Shown here: piece after piece, positions 1 through 7,025 of the stretch
Layout of the letters: each line of letters begins with the position of its first letter
Position numbering within the stretch: position 1 is the first letter of the stretch
Origin: an uncultured Eubacteriales bacterium
GTDB taxonomy: Bacteria > Bacillota > Clostridia > Lachnospirales > Lachnospiraceae
Direction of reading: 5' to 3'
NCBI GenBank assembly: GCA_900544525.1
Contig: UQVN01000115.1
Coordinates: forward strand, 1-9,870
DNA length: 9,870 nucleotides
Notes under the pieces: generated by a model
Seen by the model: only the letters and a program-made list of their open reading frames with translations
The model's database searches: none
What the model was told of the DNA's origin: nothing
Position numbers and translations under genes: made by a program

Positions 1-310
1 TTTACAGGTTGGAAAATTATTAGAAGAAAATTTATATTATATTGAAAATATTGATGCTACGGTTATTGCACAGCGTCCAAAGTTAGCACCATATAAAGAA
101 GAGATGAGAGAAAATATTGCAAAAGCCTTAAATATTCCAGTTGGAAGAATAAGTGTAAAGGCGACAACAGAAGAAGGGCTTGGATTTACAGGAGAAGGGT
201 TAGGAATTTCTGCACAAGCAATTTGTCTTTTAACAACGGTAGAAAATTATATGTATGATGAAGCTCCAAAGAGCACAGGTTGTGGCGGATGCTGCGGTGG
301 TTGCCGATAA
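1..310 (+). CDS. ispF: 2-C-methyl-D-erythritol 2,4-cyclodiphosphate synthase, C-terminal part (5' end outside window)
   Basis: The frame is open from base 2, so this is the 3' end of a longer gene, about 102 codons. The protein contains the IspF C-terminal signature: DATVIAQRPKLAPY, then MRENIAKAL, then VKATTEEGLGFTGEGLGISAQA. IspF cyclises CDP-methylerythritol 2-phosphate to MEcPP with release of CMP in the cytosolic non-mevalonate isoprenoid pathway. The KATT and GFTGxGxGI segments belong to the nucleotide/metal-binding part of the family. The normal fold ends near the VENYMYDE segment; here about 14 extra residues follow, including a Cys/Gly-rich tail (CGGCCGGCR) not typical of IspF. Whether the missing N-terminus is IspF alone or a fused IspD-IspF protein cannot be seen. 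The Eis-like gene follows 15 bp downstream on the same strand, so co-transcription is likely. Confidence 0.93.
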   Translation, partial: LQVGKLLEENLYYIENIDATVIAQRPKLAPYKEEMRENIAKALNIPVGRISVKATTEEGLGFTGEGLGISAQAICLLTTVENYMYDEAPKSTGCGGCCGGCR

Positions 311-325
311 AAGGAGCGTGTAGAA

Positions 326-1537
326 ATGAAACAAGAAGAGAAAGAACCTTCAAAATATGTGTTAGAATCACAGTGGGATAATAAGAAAAAGTGGAAAGAA
401 CCAATTGCAACTATGTGGCAAACGATTTTTGAAGATCCACAATTATTTACAGATTATTATTATAAAGAGATGTATCCAAAAAATCGTGTTTATACGGTGT
501 GGGCAAAAGAAGAAATGCTAGAAAGTCAAAGTGTGGAAGAAAAGAAAGAAGAAATGCTTTGTGGCATGATTCATTTAAACCCTTATGAAATTAAAGTACA
601 AGAAGATAAGATAGAGCTTGATTATATAGTTGGAGTAGCTGTTGATAAAGAATTAAGACGTCAAGGAATTATGAGACAGATGCTTCAAACAGTAATGAAA
701 CAGATGAGAAAAGAAGGAAAGCCATTTACCTTTCTGATGCCAGCAAAAGAAGCGTATTATACACCGTTTGATTTTCGGTTTGTTTATGACCGCTATTTAT
801 GCGTATTAGAAAAAGAGGAAAATGGTAGAGCGTTTGGAAAGGAGGAAGATCCGTACCAATGGATTCCTTATAATGAGACTGAGGATGAAGTGGAACAATT
901 GCTTTCCTTTTGCAAGAAGTTTTGGGAACAATTTCAAATTGCTTCGATCCGCACAAAGTCTTACTTTGAACAGCGTCAAAAAGAGTTAGAAGCAGAACAT
1001 GGTTCTCTTTTGGTTATAAAGAAGAATAATGAGATCTGTGGATATGGAGCTTATGCTATGGATCAAGATACGATGATTTTTTACGAACTCGTTACAAAAG
1101 AAGATCCAATAAATGTGATAAAAGCATTAAAGCAATGGAAAAAAGGAATGAAAATGAAGCTATATCTTGATTGGTTTCATAAGAAAGAGGCTTTTTCTAA
1201 CATTCAACAAGTGCCATCGATTATGTTCCGTATTTTAGATGTGGAAAAAATGCTTTCTTTTATTAGAAGTGAAAAAGAAGAGGAAATTGTGTTAGAATTA
1301 GAAGATTCTTTGTTAGAGGAAAATAGTGGGATTTATCGTTTGAACGTGAATCAAAACTCTTCCAAAGTAGAAAAAATTTTAGAGTCATCTGCTGTGGAAA
1401 CGATTGATGGAAAACTTACCATAGCAGAGCTGACAGAGATTTTATTTGGATATCCAAAATATAAAGAAACGCAAGAAGCATGGAAAAGAAAGACATGGAT
1501 TTCCATGTCCAAAATTTATCTCAGTGAGATTGTATAA
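326..1537 (+). CDS. Eis-like GNAT N-acetyltransferase with SCP2-like C-terminal domain
   Basis: This 403-aa protein has the length and layout of the Eis family: two GNAT folds followed by a sterol-carrier-protein-2-like domain. The acetyl-CoA binding segment is at about residues 102-116 (VGVAVDKELRRQGIM). It is followed by the family's FTFLMPAKEAYYTPF block (about 134-148), which resembles the FSFLMP..E.IY.PFGF pattern of Eis proteins. The C-terminal part has PSIMFRILDVEKML and AELTEILFGY, which match the start and end of the SCP2-like domain. Eis enzymes acetylate amines (aminoglycosides and lysine side chains in mycobacterial Eis), using a conserved Tyr and the C-terminal carboxylate; the substrate of clostridial members is not known. 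The ATG at 326 has an AAGGAG ribosome site at 310-315, ten bases upstream. It lies 15 bp after ispF, so it is probably in the same transcript. Lysine- and glutamate-rich, no signal peptide: cytosolic. Confidence 0.88.
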   Translation: MKQEEKEPSKYVLESQWDNKKKWKEPIATMWQTIFEDPQLFTDYYYKEMYPKNRVYTVWAKEEMLESQSVEEKKEEMLCGMIHLNPYEIKVQEDKIELDYIVGVAVDKELRRQGIMRQMLQTVMKQMRKEGKPFTFLMPAKEAYYTPFDFRFVYDRYLCVLEKEENGRAFGKEEDPYQWIPYNETEDEVEQLLSFCKKFWEQFQIASIRTKSYFEQRQKELEAEHGSLLVIKKNNEICGYGAYAMDQDTMIFYELVTKEDPINVIKALKQWKKGMKMKLYLDWFHKKEAFSNIQQVPSIMFRILDVEKMLSFIRSEKEEEIVLELEDSLLEENSGIYRLNVNQNSSKVEKILESSAVETIDGKLTIAELTEILFGYPKYKETQEAWKRKTWISMSKIYLSEIV

Positions 1538-1578
1538 CATTACCTGAAAAGTTTCTTACTTATTATAAAAAGTTGGAG

Positions 1579-1607
1579 TTGACAAAAGAGATAAAATTCA
1601 ATAGACT
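1579..1607 (+). promoter_or_regulatory. Probable sigma-A promoter of the cysS T-box transcript
   Basis: A perfect -35 hexamer TTGACA (1579-1584) is followed after 17 bases by TAGACT (1602-1607), which matches 4 of 6 positions of the -10 consensus. Transcription would start near 1614, just before the first strand of the T-box stem I. That is where a T-box leader start is expected. No coding region competes for these bases. Confidence 0.65.
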
Positions 1608-1613
1608 TATAAG

Positions 1614-1852
1614 AAGTAAGAAAATGCGAAGATCGGAAAAGTAATATTATTGGAAGTAACAGAGAAAAAATGTCGTTGGCTGAAAACATTTTTGATGGAA
1701 GATAATAAGAAGTGCGTCCGTGAGCAGATCAAGTGAACAAAGAGTAACTTGATACGCTTGTCAGCGTTATAGACTTAGAAGGAAGAAGAGAAATCTTCTT
1801 TAAAAAAGAGTGGAACCACGGGCAGACTCGTCTCTTTAGAGATGAGCCTGCC
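1614..1852 (+). promoter_or_regulatory. T-box riboswitch (tRNA-Cys responsive) upstream of cysS
   Basis: T-box leaders sense uncharged tRNA and prevent termination when it is bound. Stem I is visible. Its base pairs CGGA 1634-1637 with TCCG 1717-1720. An AGTA loop-E segment at 1640-1643 faces the specifier loop AAGAAGTGCG. An upper helix pairs TATTAT 1645-1650 with ATAATA 1702-1707. An AGAGA box starts at 1661, and an apical helix pairs AAAAATG 1666-1672 with CATTTTT 1687-1693 around a GGCTGAAAA loop. The specifier codon is TGC (Cys) at 1713-1715. A middle stem pairs 1728-1734 with 1747-1753, and a second hairpin pairs 1783-1789 with 1794-1800. The T-box sequence GAGTGGAACCACGG lies at about 1808-1821. 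Its TGGA bulge (1811-1814) would pair with a UCCA tRNA end, as expected for tRNA-Cys with discriminator U. The leader ends in the competing terminator at 1821-1852, and cysS lies downstream. Confidence 0.92.
1821..1852 (+). terminator. T-box regulatory terminator hairpin
   Basis: Arms 1821-1834 and 1839-1852 pair over 14 positions with one mismatch and one G-U around a TTTA loop. The 5' arm reuses the 3' half of the T-box antiterminator (from the GGGC of ACCACGGGC onward), so the two structures exclude each other. The following U tract is poor (TTATCATTT), which is weaker than usual for an intrinsic terminator. Confidence 0.85.
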
Positions 1853-1861
1853 TTATCATTT

Positions 1862-1992
1862 ACGTGAAAAGTTTGCAGAGCGTACTTTTCATTGTTTATA
1901 GAAAGGCAACCAGTCAGAAACTATGCTTTTAAAGTTTATGATTAATACTTGCCAGTTAGAGAAACACGTTTCACGAGTTTCTCATAGTTTTT
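1862..1992 (+). other. Structured leader between T-box terminator and cysS, with nested inverted repeats
   Basis: No reading frame of note lies in the 168 bases between the T-box terminator and the cysS start. Three inverted repeats are visible. TGAAAAGT 1865-1872 pairs with ACTTTTCA 1884-1891 (8 bp, 11-base loop). AGAAACTATG 1916-1925 pairs with CATAGTTTTT 1983-1992 (10 bp, one G-U). Inside this, GAGAAAC 1959-1965 pairs with GTTTCTC 1977-1983, and GAAAC 1961-1965 can pair alternatively with GTTTC 1968-1972. GGCAA 1905-1909 could also pair with TTGCC 1949-1953. The last hairpin ends in a short T run, so it could be a second weak terminator or an RNA-stabilising structure. Its function is unknown. 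Confidence 0.5.
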
Positions 1993-2020
1993 AATATATA
2001 GATAAATAGGAGGTTTTCTT

Positions 2021-3415
2021 GTGAAGATTTATAACACATTATCTCAAAAAAAAGAAGAATTTGTTCCAATTCATGAAGGAAAGGTTGGTATGTATGTATG
2101 TGGACCAACTGTTTACAATTATATTCATATTGGAAATGCGCGTCCGATGATTGTATTTGATACCGTAAGACGTTATTTAGAATATAAAGGATATGAAGTG
2201 AATTATGTTTCTAACTTCACTGACGTAGATGATAAAATTATCAAAAAAGCCAATGAAGAAGGGGTATCTGCATCTGAGATTGCCGAACGTTATATTTCAG
2301 AATGTAAAAAAGATATGGAGGCTTTAAATATTAAACCTGCCACAATGAATCCAAAGGCAACTGAAGAAATTGATGGTATGATTCAAATGATTCAGACATT
2401 GATTGAAAAAGGATATGCCTATGAAGTCGATGGAACGGTATATTTCCGTACTCGTAAATTTGAAGAATATGGGAAATTATCTAAGAAAAATTTAGATGAT
2501 TTAACAGCAGGAATCCGTATTGCAGTAGAAGAAGCAAAAGAAGATTCTATGGATTTCGTTCTTTGGAAACCAAAGAAAGAAGGAGAACCAGCATGGCAGT
2601 CTCCATGGGGAGAAGGACGCCCAGGATGGCATATTGAATGTTCAGTTATGTCAAAAAAATATATTGGGGAAGAAATTGATATTCATGCAGGTGGAGAAGA
2701 TCTTGTATTCCCACATCATGAAAATGAAATTGCTCAGAGCGAATGCTGTAATGGCGTTCAATTTGCAAAATATTGGATGCACAATGCATTTTTAAATATT
2801 GATAACAAAAAAATGTCCAAATCGGCAGGGAATTTCTTTACTGTACGAGAAATTGGAGAAAAATATCCATTACAAGTGATTCGTTTCTTTATGTTAAGCG
2901 CTCATTATAGAAGTCCACTGAATTTCAGTGATGGATTAGTGGAATCTGCAAAAAATGGATTAGAAAGAATCTTAACTTCTGTGGATCTCGTTCGTGAAAA
3001 GGCAGAAAAACTTCCAGAAAGTTCTTTGACAGAAGAAGATAAGAAGAATTTAGAACAAGTAAAAGAGCTTGTAAAAAAATATGAGGCAGCAATGGAAGAT
3101 GATTTCAATACGGCAGATGCCATTTCTGCAATTTTTGAAATTGTAAAACTTGCGAATATCACAGTGGCTCATGGAAGTAAAGAATATGCTAAAGAATTAC
3201 TTTCTACTATGACAAAATTATGCGATATTCTTGGAATTATTACAGAGAAAAAAGAAGAAATTTTAGATAGTGATATTGAAGCATTAATTGAAGAACGTCA
3301 AATGGCAAGAAAATCAAAGAATTTTGCAAGAGCAGATGAAATTCGTGATGAATTATTAGCAAAAGGAATTATATTAGAGGATACAAGAGAAGGTGTAAAA
3401 TGGAAACGCGCTTAA
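2021..3415 (+). CDS. cysS: Cysteinyl-tRNA synthetase
   Basis: This class I aminoacyl-tRNA synthetase charges tRNA-Cys with cysteine using ATP in the cytosol. It is 464 aa, the usual CysRS length. HIGN is at residues 36-39 and KMSKS at 264-268, the two ATP-site signatures of class I enzymes. The zinc that selects cysteine is expected to be held by C27, C207, H232 and E236, all present at the positions matching C28/C209/H234/E238 of the E. coli enzyme. The C-terminal part has the EERQMARKSKNFARADEIRDEL helix region and ends in GVKWKR, as is typical. The start is GTG at 2021, set by a perfect AGGAGG at 2008-2013 with 7-base spacing. The gene is controlled by the T-box leader upstream. Its last 16 bases overlap mrnC, pointing to one operon. 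Confidence 0.98.
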   Translation: MKIYNTLSQKKEEFVPIHEGKVGMYVCGPTVYNYIHIGNARPMIVFDTVRRYLEYKGYEVNYVSNFTDVDDKIIKKANEEGVSASEIAERYISECKKDMEALNIKPATMNPKATEEIDGMIQMIQTLIEKGYAYEVDGTVYFRTRKFEEYGKLSKKNLDDLTAGIRIAVEEAKEDSMDFVLWKPKKEGEPAWQSPWGEGRPGWHIECSVMSKKYIGEEIDIHAGGEDLVFPHHENEIAQSECCNGVQFAKYWMHNAFLNIDNKKMSKSAGNFFTVREIGEKYPLQVIRFFMLSAHYRSPLNFSDGLVESAKNGLERILTSVDLVREKAEKLPESSLTEEDKKNLEQVKELVKKYEAAMEDDFNTADAISAIFEIVKLANITVAHGSKEYAKELLSTMTKLCDILGIITEKKEEILDSDIEALIEERQMARKSKNFARADEIRDELLAKGIILEDTREGVKWKRA

Positions 3416-3882
3416 ATAACCCTGTAGAAGAAAATAAAAAAGAACAACAACAGGGAATTGAAGCCTTGTCTGTGATGGAGGAAATGTTAAAGCAATTAGA
3501 AGTAAAAAAAGTAGATGCTAAAACCTATTCTCCTCTTGCACTTGCCTATATGGGAGACGCCGTATATGAGATTATTATTCGTACTATGATCGTATCAAGG
3601 GCAAATCAACAGGTGAATAAGTATCATAAAAAAGCGAGTAGTTATGTAAAGGCAGAATCACAGGCGAAGATGATTATAAAGTTAGAGCCTTATTTAACGG
3701 AAGAAGAAGAGGCAGTTTATAAACGTGGAAGAAATGCAAAATCTTACACATCTGCCAAAAATGCATCCATCATTGATTATCGAATGGCAACTGGTTTTGA
3801 AGCCCTTGTTGGATATTTATATTTAAAAAATGATTGGAAACGACTGATGGAATTATTGCATATTGGACTATTTGAGCAATAA
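3400..3882 (+). CDS. mrnC: Mini-ribonuclease III (23S rRNA maturation)
   Basis: This 160-aa protein has a single RNase III catalytic domain (about residues 40-155) and no double-stranded RNA-binding domain, which is the hallmark of Mini-RNase III. In Bacillus subtilis this enzyme trims the ends of 23S rRNA precursor in 50S particles. The signature YSPLALAYMGDAVYE carries the acidic metal ligand D53, and MATGFEALVGYLYL carries the second catalytic acid E134. The RGRNAKSYTSAKNASIIDYR stretch is also typical of the family. Residues 1-35 are a charged leader rich in E, K and Q. The ATG at 3400 lies inside the end of cysS (16-bp overlap) with an AGAAGG site just upstream, so translation is probably coupled. 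The cysS-mrnC-rlmB order is common in Firmicutes. Confidence 0.96.
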   Translation: METRLNNPVEENKKEQQQGIEALSVMEEMLKQLEVKKVDAKTYSPLALAYMGDAVYEIIIRTMIVSRANQQVNKYHKKASSYVKAESQAKMIIKLEPYLTEEEEAVYKRGRNAKSYTSAKNASIIDYRMATGFEALVGYLYLKNDWKRLMELLHIGLFEQ

Positions 3883-3924
3883 TGGCAATCAGAAAAAAGT
3901 GAAGAGACCAAGAAAGGGTAAAAT

Positions 3925-4668
3925 ATGAGATACGAAGAATATACAATTGAAGGAAGAAATGCAGTGTTAGAAGCATTTCGTTCTGGAAAGACAATTGATA
4001 AATTATATGTGTTAGATGGCTGTCAAGACGGCCCTGTGAGAACAATTGTAAGAGAGGCAAAAAAGCAAGGGAGTTTACTTCAATTTGTAGCAAAAGAACG
4101 TTTGGATCAAATGTCTACAACAGGGAAGCATCAAGGGGTAATTGCACAGGCAGCGGCGTATGAATATGCGGATATTGAAGATATGTTTGCATTAGCAGAA
4201 CAAAAAGGCGAGTCACCATTTTTATTTTTATTAGATGAAATAGAAGATCCTCATAATTTAGGGGCGATTATTCGTACCGCTAATTTAGCAGGAGCTCATG
4301 GGGTTATTATCCCAAAACGTCGTGCGGTTGGTTTAACTGCAACGGTTGCAAAGACATCTGCTGGAGCTTTAAATTATACACCTGTGGCAAAGGTGACAAA
4401 TTTATCAAAAACAATTGAAGAGTTAAAGAAAAGAGGGCTTTGGTTTGTATGTGCCGATATGGGCGGTGAAGTAATGTATAACACAAATTTAACAGGGCCA
4501 ATCGGACTTGTCATTGGAAACGAAGGAAGCGGTGTTAGTCGCCTCGTAAAGGAAAAATGCGATTATATTACATCCATTCCAATGAAGGGAGATATCGATT
4601 CTTTAAACGCTTCCGTTGCAGCAGGCGTTCTTGCTTATGAAATTGTAAGACAAAGAATGAAAGGATGA
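3925..4668 (+). CDS. rlmB: 23S rRNA (guanosine-2'-O-)-methyltransferase, SpoU/TrmH family
   Basis: This 247-aa protein has an N-terminal L30e-like substrate-binding domain (about 1-75) and a C-terminal SPOUT knotted methyltransferase domain (about 95-247). It transfers methyl from SAM to the 2'-O of a guanosine in 23S rRNA (G2251 by E. coli numbering). Motif 1 contains DPHNLGAIIRTA with the catalytic-region N111. Motif 2 is NEGSG at 199-203. Motif 3 is IPMKGDIDSLNASVA from residue 218. The N-terminal EGRNAVLEAFRSG segment is typical of RlmB. The ATG at 3925 has an AAGAAAGGG site upstream and follows mrnC by 42 bp. An exact hairpin terminator starts right after the stop codon. Other TrmH-family 2'-O-methyltransferases look similar, but the synteny and the N-terminal domain favour RlmB. 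Confidence 0.95.
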   Translation: MRYEEYTIEGRNAVLEAFRSGKTIDKLYVLDGCQDGPVRTIVREAKKQGSLLQFVAKERLDQMSTTGKHQGVIAQAAAYEYADIEDMFALAEQKGESPFLFLLDEIEDPHNLGAIIRTANLAGAHGVIIPKRRAVGLTATVAKTSAGALNYTPVAKVTNLSKTIEELKKRGLWFVCADMGGEVMYNTNLTGPIGLVIGNEGSGVSRLVKEKCDYITSIPMKGDIDSLNASVAAGVLAYEIVRQRMKG

Positions 4669-4669
4669 T

Positions 4670-4694
4670 AAAAAACACGCTTTGCGTGTTTTTT
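4670..4694 (+). terminator. Intrinsic terminator after rlmB
   Basis: A perfect 11-bp inverted repeat (AAAAAACACGC 4670-4680 and GCGTGTTTTTT 4684-4694) with a TTT loop directly follows the rlmB stop. The 3' arm ends in six T residues. The A/T symmetry means it could also act on the other strand, but no minus-strand gene ends here. Only 17 bases separate it from the next start codon. Confidence 0.9.
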
Positions 4695-4711
4695 ATTTCA
4701 ATGAGAGGAAA

Positions 4712-5569
4712 ATGCTAGTAGAACAATTGAGAAAAAGCACAAAAATTGTAGATGCAAAAGAGAGATGGAGTGAGTACCGTTCTTTTGTAACAAAAATGCT
4801 AATGGAAGAAATAGAAATTGGCGATACTGTATTAATCTTGGGTGCTGGGAGCTGTAGCGATATTGATTTGCATGAATTACTTCCCTATGTAGAGAAGTTC
4901 CTTTTAGTTGATAAAGAAAAAGAAGCCATGGAGGAAGCCATTGCCTATTATCAAATTCCAAAGGAACGAGTGGAAGTTCTTTGTACAAATGTTTGGGATA
5001 TTTCAGAAGAATTATTAGAACAAAAACTAGAAAGCAGTTGTGATATAGCGGATTTACTCAACTTTTTACAAGAGCAGGCAAAAAAAGCCATGAATCAGCC
5101 ATTGCCAGATAAAAAAGTAGATTTTATTGTAAACATCGGGTTATATAGTCAGCTAAATGCTACATTAGCAAGCCTTTTTTATTTAAAAAGAGAGCCATAT
5201 GGTAAGACTGAGAGAGAAGCGATGCAAAAGGCTTTTTCATGGCTAAATCAGCAAGCGGTAGAAAAGTTAAACCAATGGATGTTTTCCCACTGTAAAAGAG
5301 TCCTTGTTGGATACGAATATGCTGTATTTGGAGCGGATAAAAAAGAAGAAGAAAAGTGTAGACAGCTAGAAATGCTCTTAAAAACAGGACAGATTGAGAA
5401 TGTATCATTGACACAAGTAGCGAGAGTGGAAGGCGGATGGCAAGCGGAAGGCGATTTAGCAAGAAGATATCGGCAAGGGGAGATTTCTTTATTGCGAGAT
5501 TATTATACCATATGGAATTTTTTAAAAGAAAAGCAATATGTTATGCAATTTTATCGAATTGCTTGCTAA
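4712..5569 (+). CDS. Uncharacterised protein with SAM-methyltransferase-like Rossmann fold
   Basis: I do not recognise a named family. From the ATG at 4712 the protein is 285 aa. The N-terminal third looks like a class I SAM-dependent methyltransferase: the motif I-like strand and glycine loop TVLILGAGSCSDIDL (GAG at 44-46) are followed by the strand FLLVDKEKEAMEEA with an acidic residue D67 where SAM ribose is bound. A later strand VDFIVNIGLYSQL (about 136-148) sits where motif IV is expected, but it lacks a standard catalytic signature. The C-terminal half is helical and charged. There is no signal peptide or membrane segment. I rejected the TTG at 4682 because it lies in the terminator loop and stem; GAGAGG at 4703-4708 precedes the ATG, though only three bases separate them. 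No room for a promoter exists after the rlmB terminator. It probably forms a unit with the SEL1 gene 49 bp downstream. Confidence 0.75.
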   Translation: MLVEQLRKSTKIVDAKERWSEYRSFVTKMLMEEIEIGDTVLILGAGSCSDIDLHELLPYVEKFLLVDKEKEAMEEAIAYYQIPKERVEVLCTNVWDISEELLEQKLESSCDIADLLNFLQEQAKKAMNQPLPDKKVDFIVNIGLYSQLNATLASLFYLKREPYGKTEREAMQKAFSWLNQQAVEKLNQWMFSHCKRVLVGYEYAVFGADKKEEEKCRQLEMLLKTGQIENVSLTQVARVEGGWQAEGDLARRYRQGEISLLRDYYTIWNFLKEKQYVMQFYRIAC

Positions 5570-5618
5570 GAGAGAAAACCTATTTCCTATTGTTTCACAG
5601 GAAAGAAAGGGGAAAGAA

Positions 5619-7019
5619 ATGTTTTATAAATGCAAAGGAAAGTTATGTTATTATTTAACAGAGCAAGAAGAAAGGCCGATCGTTTGTCCAGAATGTGGTA
5701 GCACAGAGTTTGAAGAAATAACAGAAGATAGCATTACTCCAGCACAATGGGCAGATATGGGAATTTATTGCCTTGGACAAAAAGAAAGCTCTGTGGAAGA
5801 AGAAAGAATTTTTTACTATTTTAAAAAGTCCGCAGAAGGTGGCGATCCGACAGGGATTTGCAATCTAGCATGGTGTTATGAAAATGCATATGGGACAAAA
5901 GTTGATAAAAAACAGGCCCTTTGGCTCATGGAACAAGCAGTTGAAATGGGAAATGTAGTTGCTGCTTGTAATCTTGGATACTCTTATGAAACGGGACAAG
6001 GAGTAGAAAAAGATATGGAAAAGGCAGTTGCATTATATGAGAAAGCGTATAAAAAAGAATCGGCAAGAGCTGCTTATTATCTTGGAAGGTGTTATCTTTA
6101 TGGTTTCATAAAAGAAGATCATAAAAAGGCAGTTTCTTATTTTATGGAGGCAGCAGAAGTAGGATATGTACCTGCCATGATTGAATTAGCTCGCTGTTAT
6201 CGTGCTGGATGGGGGGTAAAACAAAATGATGCAGAAGCTGTGAATCTTTATTATGAGGCTGCCAAAAGAGAAGATCCTTATGCGCAAATTTCATTGGGAG
6301 AGATGTATGAAGATGGCAGAGGATTTGCAAAAGAGTCTCAAGGAATGTTAAACCATTTAGAACGGGCAAGTTATTGGTATCGTAAATCGGCGGAACAAGG
6401 TTATCCAGAAGGGCAATTACAATTAGCAAGGTGCTATGAACATGGAATTGGAGTCCAACAAAGTGATGAACAGTCTCTTTATTGGACAGAGGAATCCGCA
6501 AAACAAGGCTATCCAAGAGCACAAACGGTGTTGGGAATTAAATTTCTCTATGGCGAAGGCGTCGAGGAAGATGAAGCAAAGGCATTTTCATGGTTTCAAA
6601 GGTCTGCCATGCAAGGGGAAAAAAGAGCAAAGAGATATTTAGGCGTTTGCTACGAAAATGGATATGGTACCGATCAAAATTTAAAAAAAGCAGTGGAATA
6701 TTATAAAAGTGCAATTGAAGCTGGAGATATTAATGCGAAAACATTGCTTGGAAATTTATATCGGACGGGAAAAGGGGGAGAAGAAGACTTAGAAAAAGCT
6801 ATAAAATATTATATTTCTGCTGCGGAAGATGGGGATTTTGATGGATTAATTGCCGTTGGGGAGTGTTATGCAAAAGGAATTGGTCTTCCAATTGATTATG
6901 AACAGGCAGAACGCTATATTACCATGGCATTAAGCAAAGCAGAAGAGGGCGAAGATTTTTCGAAGACAAAACAACTATTAGAATGGGTACAACAGCAAAA
7001 AGCAACAAAAGAACCATAA
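5619..7019 (+). CDS. SEL1-like repeat protein with N-terminal zinc ribbon
   Basis: From the ATG at 5619 the protein is 466 aa. The frame is open further upstream to 5538, inside the previous gene, but AAAGGGGAAAG just before 5619 is the better ribosome site. The N-terminus holds a four-cysteine zinc ribbon: C5 and C10, then C23 and C26 in CPECG. Residues from about 70 to the end are ten tandem SEL1 repeats of about 36 residues, each with the A..LG..Y..G.GV..D...A..YY..AA..G pattern. The fifth is about 7 residues longer, and the third lacks part of the turn. SEL1 arrays form alpha/alpha superhelices that scaffold protein contacts. No signal peptide is seen, so the protein should be cytosolic. 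Partners are unknown; the methyltransferase-like gene just upstream is the obvious candidate. A strong terminator follows the stop. Confidence 0.9.
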   Translation: MFYKCKGKLCYYLTEQEERPIVCPECGSTEFEEITEDSITPAQWADMGIYCLGQKESSVEEERIFYYFKKSAEGGDPTGICNLAWCYENAYGTKVDKKQALWLMEQAVEMGNVVAACNLGYSYETGQGVEKDMEKAVALYEKAYKKESARAAYYLGRCYLYGFIKEDHKKAVSYFMEAAEVGYVPAMIELARCYRAGWGVKQNDAEAVNLYYEAAKREDPYAQISLGEMYEDGRGFAKESQGMLNHLERASYWYRKSAEQGYPEGQLQLARCYEHGIGVQQSDEQSLYWTEESAKQGYPRAQTVLGIKFLYGEGVEEDEAKAFSWFQRSAMQGEKRAKRYLGVCYENGYGTDQNLKKAVEYYKSAIEAGDINAKTLLGNLYRTGKGGEEDLEKAIKYYISAAEDGDFDGLIAVGECYAKGIGLPIDYEQAERYITMALSKAEEGEDFSKTKQLLEWVQQQKATKEP

Positions 7020-7025
7020 GAAAAG

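Noticed and set aside
1544..1874. 10-base direct repeat TGAAAAGTTT at 1544-1553 and 1865-1874 flanking the T-box
   Set aside because: Short, AT-rich and without other signs of insertion; chance is a sufficient explanation.
4643..4672. Possible promoter TTGTAA-N18-GATAAA at the end of rlmB for the downstream gene
   Set aside because: Only 4 of 6 matches in each box, and the -10 would overlap the terminator arm; too weak to list as a feature.
4682..4711. Longer start (TTG 4682) for the methyltransferase-like gene
   Set aside because: It lies in the loop and 3' arm of the rlmB terminator and has no ribosome site; ATG 4712 is preceded by GAGAGG.
5538..5618. Longer start for the SEL1 protein inside the previous gene
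   Set aside because: The extra 27 residues read the end of the upstream gene in another frame. ATG 5619 has a good AAAGGGGAAAG site, and the zinc ribbon begins right after it.
726..6522. Minus-strand frames of 60-126 codons opposite ispF, eis, cysS, mrnC, rlmB and the SEL1 gene
   Set aside because: They lie antisense to strongly supported genes, lack ribosome sites, and have Leu/Ser/Phe/His-rich compositions typical of reading A-rich coding DNA backwards.
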